Assembly: GCA_023459095.1 (NCBI GenBank)
Contig: JAEWVQ010000188.1
Location: forward strand, 1 to 19,302
Direction of reading: 5' to 3'
Length of the DNA stretch: 19,302 nt
Origin: Pseudomonadota bacterium
Lineage (GTDB): Bacteria; Pseudomonadota; Gammaproteobacteria; Burkholderiales; Rhodocyclaceae
Both the position numbers and the translations under genes were made by a program. The notes beneath the pieces are model-generated. The model was not told where the DNA came from. It made no database searches and worked only from the letters and a program-made list of their open reading frames with translations. Positions within the stretch are counted from its first letter, which is position 1. The number at the start of each line of letters is the position of its first letter. Below, one piece after another: positions 13,965 through 19,302 of this stretch.

Positions 13965-15713
13965 TTAAAGCAGAGACCGCAGCCCCCGTGCGCCGACCGG
14001 CGTGTCGGCAAGCCAGGGCACCACGGTCCAGCGGCATGCGAGTTCGTCGGCGACCCGGCGAATGAAAGGCAGTTCGTAGCCTGCGCGCTGCGCGAGCAGC
14101 GGGTGGCGGGTTCCGCTGGCGAGCAGCGACTGGTTGATCACCCAGGCGTAGGGCGTGATCCCCGCGCGCTGCAGGTCGGACTGCAGCCGCTCGGCCTCGT
14201 GCACCGGCGTCGCTTCGGGCAGGGTGACGATCAACACCCGCGTAAATCCGGGGTCGCGCAACCGCGGCAGCAACTGCCGCACCGCCTCGGGCATTTCGCC
14301 CTGGGTGCGACTGACCTCGCGGTGGTAAGCCTCGGCAGCGTCGAGCAACAGGATGGTGTGGCCGGTGGGCGCGGTATCGAGCACCACGAAACCGTCCTTG
14401 CCTTCGTCCACGGTGCGGGCAAAGGCGCGGAACACCGCGATTTCCTCGGTGCAGGGCGAGCGCAGATCCTCCTCCAGCATGGCGCGTGCGCCGGCATCCA
14501 GATCGCCCCCCGCCTTCGCCAGCACTTCCGCGCTGTAACGGGCGACCTCCTGTGCCGGATCGATACGCGTCACGGTGAGGCCGGGAACGTCTTCGCCGAG
14601 CGAGGCGGCGACGTGCGCGGCCGGATCGGTGGTCGATAGCGTGACCCGCCGCCCCTCGCCGGCGAGCGCGAGCGCGATCGCCGCGGCCACCGTGGTCTTG
14701 CCGACCCCGCCTTTGCCCATGGTCATGATCACGCCGTGGCCGCTGGCCGCGATCTCGCTCACCATCGCCGCCAGACCGCGCGGCAGCGCCAGCGCCTGTG
14801 CCGGTTCGACGGCCTCCGGTGCCACTGCGGTTTCCGGATGCACCATCAGGCGCAAGGCCTCGAGCCCCACGGTGCCGCGCGGCAGGAATGGCAGCGTGAC
14901 GCGCTCCATTGCGGCGAGCTCCGCGGGCATGTGCGCCAGCGCCTCGCACGCGCGCCGCGACATCGCCGCGGCGATGTCGTCGTCGGTGCCGGGGTCGTCG
15001 AAATGGCCGTTGATCGCGAGCATCTGATTGCGGATGCCGAGTTCGGCGAGTTCGCCGCGGGTGCGCTCGGCCTCGCGCAGCGCGGCCTGCTCGGGGCGGC
15101 TCACCAGCACCACGGTGGTCGCTGCCGGATCGGACAGGCGCGCCACGGTGGCGGCATAGAGCGCCTTCTGCTGCTGCAGACCGGCGAGCGGACCGAGGCA
15201 GGACGCGCCCCCGGTCGACGACGAGATGAACTCGCTCCACGCCGTGGGCAACGTCAGCAGGCGCAGCGTGTGTCCGGTGGGCGCGGTATCGAAGATGACG
15301 TGGTCGAATTCGGCAGTGGTCGCCGGCTCGCCGAGTAGTTTGGAGAATTCGTCGAAGGCGGCAATCTCCACCGTACAGGCGCCGGAGAACTGCTCCTCCA
15401 TGCTCTGCACCGCGGCTGCGGGCAGGATGCCGCGGTACGGCGCCACCATGCGTTCGCGATAGGCGCGGGCCGCGGCCTCCGGGTCGATGTTGAGCGCGCA
15501 CAGCCCGGGGGCGCCGTCGATCGCGGTCGGCGCCGGGCCGAGCGCGGTGCCCAGCACCTCGTCGAGGTTGGAGGCCGGATCGGTGCTGACGATGAGCACC
15601 CGCCGGCCCGCTTCCGCCAGCGCCAGGCCGGTGGCGCACGACAGCGACGTCTTGCCGACCCCGCCCTTGCCGGTGAAGAAAAGGTAACGCGTCCGTATCT
15701 GTGCCAACGTCAT
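13965..15713 (-). CDS. arsA: ArsA, arsenical pump-driving ATPase
   Basis: The 582-residue protein has the two homologous halves of bacterial ArsA. Each has a P-loop (GKGGVGKT at 15-22 and 333-340) and a signal-transduction motif DTAPTGHT (142-149 and 446-453). The three As(III)-binding cysteines of the E. coli enzyme have counterparts at C113 (FSGACTVE), C172 (GASCLGPL) and C421 (RSPCTEE). It should receive arsenite from ArsD and energise an ArsB-type pump at the membrane. No arsB or acr3 gene follows; the gene is last in the operon and convergent with the permease. The start at ATG 15713 has GGAGG 9 bp upstream and lies 16 bp after the arsD stop. Confidence 0.96.
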   Translation of the reverse strand: MTLAQIRTRYLFFTGKGGVGKTSLSCATGLALAEAGRRVLIVSTDPASNLDEVLGTALGPAPTAIDGAPGLCALNIDPEAAARAYRERMVAPYRGILPAAAVQSMEEQFSGACTVEIAAFDEFSKLLGEPATTAEFDHVIFDTAPTGHTLRLLTLPTAWSEFISSSTGGASCLGPLAGLQQQKALYAATVARLSDPAATTVVLVSRPEQAALREAERTRGELAELGIRNQMLAINGHFDDPGTDDDIAAAMSRRACEALAHMPAELAAMERVTLPFLPRGTVGLEALRLMVHPETAVAPEAVEPAQALALPRGLAAMVSEIAASGHGVIMTMGKGGVGKTTVAAAIALALAGEGRRVTLSTTDPAAHVAASLGEDVPGLTVTRIDPAQEVARYSAEVLAKAGGDLDAGARAMLEEDLRSPCTEEIAVFRAFARTVDEGKDGFVVLDTAPTGHTILLLDAAEAYHREVSRTQGEMPEAVRQLLPRLRDPGFTRVLIVTLPEATPVHEAERLQSDLQRAGITPYAWVINQSLLASGTRHPLLAQRAGYELPFIRRVADELACRWTVVPWLADTPVGARGLRSLL

Positions 15714-15729
15714 CGCGGTGCGCCTCCGT

Positions 15730-16101
15730 TCAGCAGCAGCCGGACTTGGGATCGCAGCACGCGCCCCCCACCCGGATGCGCGGCTTGTCCTCGCGCGCGA
15801 GCGGAAGGCCGAGCTTCTGCGCGAGCTGCGGCCGCGACGGATAGATGCCGGTGGACACGATGTGGCCATCGACGACGAGCACCGGCAGGCGGTCCATGCC
15901 GGCTTCCATTTCCCGAAGCACCGCCGGATTGGCGGCAAAGGCCTGCGGCGCCTGGCCGAGATTGTGGCGCGCCACCTCCACGCCCTGCGCCTCCACCCAT
16001 TTCAGGTCGGCAGCGAACTGCGCCAGCACCGGGTCCACCTCCACGCCGCACACGCCGGTCGAACAGCACATGGCCGGGTCGAACACTTCGAGCTTTTTCA
16101 T
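15730..16101 (-). CDS. arsD: ArsD, arsenite metallochaperone
   Basis: The 123-residue protein starts at ATG 16101 with GGAG 6 bp upstream. It carries the essential ArsD cysteine triad C12, C13 and C18 (CCSTGVC) in exactly the E. coli positions, and two more vicinal pairs at the C-terminus (C115-C116 and C122-C123, CCDPKSGCC). A thioredoxin-like core with LPVLVVDG is visible. ArsD binds As(III) or Sb(III) and hands it to ArsA, raising the pump's affinity for low arsenite. It lies between arsR and arsA on one transcript. Confidence 0.96.
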   Translation of the reverse strand: MKKLEVFDPAMCCSTGVCGVEVDPVLAQFAADLKWVEAQGVEVARHNLGQAPQAFAANPAVLREMEAGMDRLPVLVVDGHIVSTGIYPSRPQLAQKLGLPLAREDKPRIRVGGACCDPKSGCC

Positions 16102-16153
16102 GATGATCTCCATCGGAGGGATGTTTGCGGACCGCGCCATTCAAGCGCGGGGC

Positions 16154-16513
16154 TTACGGCGAGCCACTGCCCAGCGCCGCGCGCCGGCGGGCGACGGTAC
16201 TGCAACCGTCGGTCTGCGGCAGGCAGAGGCTGCCTTCACAGCAGTTGCGGGTCAGGAAGGCGATCAGGTCGTCCATGGTGTCGTACTTCGCCGAGTAGCG
16301 GATGAAGCGGCTGTCGCGCTCGCCTGCGATCAGCCCGACGCGGCTCAGATGCGCGAGGTGAAAGGACAGGGTCGCCGGCACCAGCCCCAGCCGTTCGCCG
16401 ATGGCGCTGGCGTTCATCCCGTCCGGACCGGCCTCCACCAGCAGGCGGAAGACGGCAAGACGGGTTTCATGGCCGAGCGCGGCAAGGAGTTCAGCGGCAT
16501 TGGTCGTTTCCAT
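16154..16513 (-). CDS. arsR: ArsR-family arsenite-responsive repressor
   Basis: The 119-residue winged-helix protein has LAALGHETRLAVFRLL, the recognition segment LGLVPATLSFHLAHL, and the beta wing GERDSRFIRYSA. It lacks the classical ELCVCDL metal site in the DNA-binding helix. Instead the C-terminal region has NCCEGSLC (C91, C92, C97) and a further C104, the arrangement known for the Acidithiobacillus ferrooxidans ArsR type (a CC pair and a nearby Cys). It should release DNA on binding As(III). The start was set at ATG 16513 because homology begins there. No ribosome-binding site is present and a TATAAT box ends 9 bp upstream, so translation may be leaderless; a GTG at 16555 is in frame but also has no ribosome-binding site. 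Confidence 0.93.
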   Translation of the reverse strand: METTNAAELLAALGHETRLAVFRLLVEAGPDGMNASAIGERLGLVPATLSFHLAHLSRVGLIAGERDSRFIRYSAKYDTMDDLIAFLTRNCCEGSLCLPQTDGCSTVARRRAALGSGSP

Positions 16514-16537
16514 AATTTGAATATTATAGAAATATGG
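16510..16537 (-). promoter_or_regulatory. arsR promoter with overlapping imperfect palindrome (probable ArsR operator)
   Basis: This 28-bp AT-rich stretch, within a very GC-rich window, starts with CCATA and ends with TATGG. More than half of its positions are symmetric. On the minus strand it contains a perfect -10 TATAAT (16523-16528), with TTGGCG (16544-16549) upstream as a -35 at a short 15-bp spacing. The arsR start codon (16511-16513) lies inside the palindrome, so a bound repressor would cover the promoter and start. Confidence 0.6.
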
Positions 16538-16571
16538 AACGTCCGCCAAGCGCACAAAGCACCGCCCGGAC

Positions 16572-16577
16572 TATAGT
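16572..16577 (+). promoter_or_regulatory. candidate -10 box for the DUF2703 gene
   Basis: TATAGT on the plus strand lies 50 bp upstream of the DUF2703 ATG and about 35 bp from the arsR operator palindrome. Its -35 region would overlap or adjoin the arsR -35, so ArsR could control both directions. Confidence 0.4.
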
Positions 16578-16627
16578 TCGACGGTGACGGCACCGCGTGC
16601 CGCAAGCCCCCATGACGGAGCGCCACT

Positions 16628-17110
16628 ATGAAAACCCTGACCATTGCCTGGCAACGCCTGGTGACCGCGCAAGGCACCACCTGCGAACGCTGCGGGAACA
16701 CCGGGGAGGCCGTGGCGCGCGCCGCGGCGACGCTGCAGGCGGCCTTGCGCCCGCTCGACATCGCCGTCGTGCTCGAGCAAACGGAAATCGACCCGGCCGC
16801 CTTTCACGGCGAACCCGAAGCATCGAACCGGATCCTGATCGCAGGCCGCCCACTCGAATCCTGGCTGGGCGCCAGCACCGGCAGCAGCCCTTGCTGTGGC
16901 GCATGCGGCGACGCCAACTGCCGCACCCTGGAACTCGGCGGCGAGCGCTACGAAGCGGTTCCGGAGAACCTCATCCTCGCCGCGGCCTTCGCCGCCCTGC
17001 CCTTTCTCGCTGACGACGGCGCCAACCCATCAGCGGATGGTCCAGCCGCCGCCGCCCCGCGCGCCGAGGATGCGCACGCCGTGGCGCGCGACGACAGCGC
17101 CCCGCCCTGA
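16628..17110 (+). CDS. DUF2703 family cysteine-rich protein of the ars locus
   Basis: The 160-residue protein starts at ATG 16628 with GGAG 8 bp upstream. It fits DUF2703: MKTLTIAWQRLV, TCERCG (C19, C22), an E-x-DP-x-FHGEPEASNRILIAGRPLE-x-WLG segment, then a cysteine cluster PCCGACGDANC (C89, C90, C93, C98), followed by R-T-L-E-L-G-G-E-R-Y-E-A-V-P. The function is not established. The vicinal cysteines and the divergent pairing with arsR suggest thiol-metalloid chemistry, for example sequestration or transfer of As(III). The last 30 residues are Ala/Asp/Pro-rich, probably disordered, and appear to be an extension beyond the usual family end. Confidence 0.82.
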   Translation: MKTLTIAWQRLVTAQGTTCERCGNTGEAVARAAATLQAALRPLDIAVVLEQTEIDPAAFHGEPEASNRILIAGRPLESWLGASTGSSPCCGACGDANCRTLELGGERYEAVPENLILAAAFAALPFLADDGANPSADGPAAAAPRAEDAHAVARDDSAPP

Positions 17111-17118
17111 GCCGTGAG

Positions 17119-17136
17119 CCGGGCGCCCGCGCCCGG
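17119..17136. terminator. hairpin between convergent DUF2703 and EAL genes
   Basis: CCGGGCG (17119-17125) and CGCCCGG (17130-17136) form a perfect 7-bp stem with a 4-nt loop, occupying most of the 26-bp gap between the two stop codons. It lacks a T tract, so it is a candidate bidirectional terminator of uncertain strength. Confidence 0.5.
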
Positions 17137-17958
17137 TCAGGCGACCGCGGAAAACAGGCGGTGTGGTGTCGTGCATGCCCCCGGCGCCGAGGGCGCGACC
17201 AGCGGCGCCACCGCGAAGCCTTGCGCCCAGGCGCCGTCGAGACCGCGCAGCGCGTCCCGGGTGGCGGCGTCGCCGACGCGGGTGAACACCGGCACCACGC
17301 CGGCGGCCTGCGCACGGGCGACGAAGGCGGCCCGCTCCTCGCCGCCGCGCAGATTGCGCACGTCGATCTTGACGAAATTCGGCCGCATTTCGGCGAGCAC
17401 GGCGTCGACCGCGGCCAGCCCGCCGACATTGACCGCCACGCGAAAACCGTTGAGCCGGTAGTTCGACAGTACGAAGGACAGCAGCCGCAGATCGGTGCAC
17501 GCCGCCTCCGGGGTTTCGATGACGATGCCCGCCGCCGGACGGCGCAGCGCATCGACCACGCGCCGGAAGGCGCGGCCGTGGTCCTCGGCGACCGCGGCGA
17601 GCAGGCGGCCATGGACATTGAGGAACAGCGCCTCGTCCGCGTCTTCGGCCTGGGCGTCGTTGAGCACGTGCAGGGTGCGGCACAGGCGGTCGAGCCCGAC
17701 CAGGGTGTCGTCGTCGGCGACCAGCGAGAACAGGCTCCACGGCGACAGCCCGGATTCGCCGCCGGCGCGGCAGCGCACGAACGCCTCGCGTCCGACGCGC
17801 CGGCCACCGGCGATGTCGATCAACGGCTGGTAGACGCTGGACAGCACGCTGCCGTAAAAGCGCCCCACCACCACCCCATCGTCGCCCTTGCGCAGCGCCA
17901 GCCCCGGACGCCAAGCCACCGGCAACCAATCGAAATGCACGCCTGTCCCCGCCGCCAT
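17137..17958 (-). CDS. Degenerate EAL-domain protein (probably non-catalytic)
   Basis: The 273-residue protein aligns over its length with the EAL (c-di-GMP phosphodiesterase) fold. It shows YQPLID, EAFVRCR in place of EALLR (E58), FLNVHGR (N114), VIETPE (E148), VKID (K197) and AQGFAVAPL (Q246-G247). The metal-binding DDFG motif is replaced by VNVGG (176-180), and the EGVE motif by TRVGD (226-230), so two key acidic positions are missing. It likely cannot hydrolyse c-di-GMP and may instead bind c-di-GMP or a protein partner. There is no GGDEF, sensor or membrane segment. The start at ATG 17958 has a strong GGAGGGGAG ribosome-binding site. A TAGACT box at 18000-18005 (minus) could be its -10. 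Confidence 0.85.
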   Translation of the reverse strand: MAAGTGVHFDWLPVAWRPGLALRKGDDGVVVGRFYGSVLSSVYQPLIDIAGGRRVGREAFVRCRAGGESGLSPWSLFSLVADDDTLVGLDRLCRTLHVLNDAQAEDADEALFLNVHGRLLAAVAEDHGRAFRRVVDALRRPAAGIVIETPEAACTDLRLLSFVLSNYRLNGFRVAVNVGGLAAVDAVLAEMRPNFVKIDVRNLRGGEERAAFVARAQAAGVVPVFTRVGDAATRDALRGLDGAWAQGFAVAPLVAPSAPGACTTPHRLFSAVA

Positions 17959-18104
17959 CGCTCCCCTCCGCCCGCCTTGCGCGTCTGTGCCATGGCGGCA
18001 GTCTAGGGGGGCGGCGCGGCCCGGCGAAGCGAGAATCCGTGCTATGCAATTCACCGCCCCGTGCGCCGCCCCGGGGTCGAGGACGCAGGCGCGGTGGCGG
18101 GGAA

Positions 18105-19302
18105 TCAGCACCGCTGCGGCGAACGCCCGGCAACGTCCTTCAACACCGCGGCGAGCCGCTCGACCGCGATCTCCAGTTCCTGCGGCGCATAGGCGGCGAA
18201 GCCCATGAGGATGCCGCCCTCGCCGCCCTCCGCCGCGTGCAGCGCGGCGAGGCCGAGAAGGTCGATGCCGGCGCGCCGCGCCGCGTCGATGACCGCGCGC
18301 TCGGACAGCACGCGCGTGAACACGCAGGGCATCTGCATGCCGCCGGCCGGCACCCGCGGCTCGACGAAGTCCGCCAGCCGCCCGCGCACCAGCCCCGCCA
18401 GCGCATCGCGGCGTGCGGCATACACCGTGCGCATCGCGCGCACATGGGCGCCGAAATGGCCGCCGTCGATGAAGCGCGCCAGCGTCAGTTGCGGAATCGA
18501 CGCGCTGTGGCCGTCAAGCAGGGTGCGCGCCGCGGTCATCGGCGCCACCAGCTCGGGCGGCAGCACCATGTAGCCGATGCGCAGCCCGGGGAACAGCGAC
18601 TTGGTGAAGGTGCCGATGTAGAGCGTGCGGTCGTCGGCATCGAGCCCCTGCACGCAGGCGGTGGGCTTGCCGGCGTAATGGAATTCGCTGTCGTAGTCGT
18701 CCTCGATGATCCAGGCGCGCTCCCGGCGCGCCCACTCGATGACCGCGAGCCGCCGCTCCAGGCTCAGCGTGACCCCGGTGGGAAACTGGTGCGAGGGGGT
18801 CAGGTACACCGCCCGGGCCTGCGGCCGGGCATCGTCCAGGCGCGCCACCTGCATGCCGTGGGCGTCGAGCGGGATGGGCACGCATTCCAGCCCGGCGGCG
18901 GCAAACGCCTTGCGCGCGCCGTGGTACACCGGGTCTTCGATGAAGATGCGGTCGCCGGCATCGAGCAGCACGGTGGCGCACAGCGTCATCGCCTGCTGCG
19001 AACTGGTGAGCACCAGCACGCGTTCGGGGGTGGCGCGCGCGCCGCGCTCCAGATTGACGTAATCGGCAATCGCGCGGCGCAGCGCTGCCACGCCCTGCGG
19101 GTCGGCATGATTGAGCGCGCGGGCGCCGCACTCCTTCAACACCTGGCGCTGCAGGCGCTCCCAGGTCGCGAGCGGAAAGTTGCGCGTCTCCGGCACCCCC
19201 GGGGCAAACGGGCGCGGCGCCAGGGCCTCGCGCACGCCGCCGCCCTCGACCATGGCCGCACCGCGCCGGCTCAGCGGCTGCGCCCCGCCCCCCGTCCGTG
19301 AC
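18105..19302 (-). CDS. MocR/PdxR-type GntR regulator, aminotransferase-like part (5' end outside window)
   Basis: The frame is open from the right edge to TGA at 18105. It shows a fold-type-I aminotransferase domain with ALNHADPQGVAALRRAIADY, TSSQQAMTLCATVLLD, DPVYHGAR, TPSHQFPTGVTLS, EDDYDSEFHY and the PLP-lysine motif GTFTKSLFPGLRIGY. These are the hallmarks of MocR regulators, in which this domain is joined to an N-terminal GntR winged helix. An ATG at 19253 exists, but the frame continues upstream with LSRRGAA, the usual end of the MocR linker, so the DNA-binding part most likely lies beyond 19302. Such proteins regulate PLP synthesis, GABA, taurine or amino-acid genes, usually divergent from the regulator. 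Confidence 0.88.
   Translation of the reverse strand, partial: SRTGGGAQPLSRRGAAMVEGGGVREALAPRPFAPGVPETRNFPLATWERLQRQVLKECGARALNHADPQGVAALRRAIADYVNLERGARATPERVLVLTSSQQAMTLCATVLLDAGDRIFIEDPVYHGARKAFAAAGLECVPIPLDAHGMQVARLDDARPQARAVYLTPSHQFPTGVTLSLERRLAVIEWARRERAWIIEDDYDSEFHYAGKPTACVQGLDADDRTLYIGTFTKSLFPGLRIGYMVLPPELVAPMTAARTLLDGHSASIPQLTLARFIDGGHFGAHVRAMRTVYAARRDALAGLVRGRLADFVEPRVPAGGMQMPCVFTRVLSERAVIDAARRAGIDLLGLAALHAAEGGEGGILMGFAAYAPQELEIAVERLAAVLKDVAGRSPQRC

Noticed and set aside
15714..15938. 75-residue N-terminal extension of arsA
   Set aside because: It overlaps arsD in another frame; the true start at 15713 has GGAGG upstream and matches the known ArsA N-terminus, with cysteines then at residues 113 and 172.
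1..19302. CRISPR array, phage or transposase genes
   Set aside because: No regularly spaced repeats, integrase, transposase or phage structural genes were seen on either strand.

Overview
This is a high-GC, gene-dense bacterial chromosomal window. It most likely comes from a betaproteobacterium of the Azoarcus/Thauera (Rhodocyclales) type. That placement is an inference from base composition, the gene families present (DUF1178, Epd, MocR, a purine-ureide module, an arsRDA operon with DUF2703) and frequent TAGAAT/TAGACT-like -10 boxes. No phage, insertion sequence with a transposase, or CRISPR array is visible.

Layout. The left end holds the C-terminus of a protein that looks like a U32-peptidase-family member (3-203, +), a tRNA-Leu(UAA) gene (270-354, -) and a DUF1178 protein (619-1056, +). 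An alkaline-phosphatase-superfamily phosphodiesterase (-) follows, with a small unknown protein upstream of it (-). Divergent from these is epd, encoding erythrose-4-phosphate dehydrogenase (2810-3859, +). ada, the methylation-damage sensor and repair protein (3891-4973, -), has a convincing Ada box upstream. Next come an unusual GNAT-alpha/beta-hydrolase fusion (5097-6233, -) and a ChrR-like flavoprotein reductase (6480-7037, +).

The central block (7161-9727, +) is a ureide catabolism operon, uraD-puuE-alc. It takes OHCU (5-hydroxyisourate-derived) to allantoin and allantoin to allantoate, then to ureidoglycolate and urea. No urate oxidase or HIU hydrolase is in view. A soluble PAS hybrid histidine kinase and an OmpR-type response regulator (-, ATGA overlap) are divergent from an NCS2/SLC23-like permease (12424-13842, +), which ends in a strong hairpin terminator. 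Whether the two-component pair controls the permease, or whether the permease serves the ureide genes, is only a positional inference.

The right block is an arsenic module: arsR-arsD-arsA (-), divergent from a cysteine-rich DUF2703 protein (+). All known As(III)-binding cysteines of ArsA and ArsD can be seen. ArsR is the type with a C-terminal CC-x4-C site. The arsR promoter is an AT-rich imperfect palindrome that overlaps the start codon, which suggests a leaderless mRNA. No arsB/acr3 pump or arsC is present. The window closes with a degenerate, probably non-catalytic EAL-domain protein (-) and the aminotransferase part of a MocR-type regulator that runs off the right edge (-).

Most of the window is ordinary core and accessory metabolism. 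The points most worth checking are the Ada box, the leaderless arsR with its palindromic operator, the pump-less arsRDA plus DUF2703 set, the GNAT-hydrolase fusion, the degenerate EAL protein, and a 12-bp perfect inverted repeat at a convergent gene junction.
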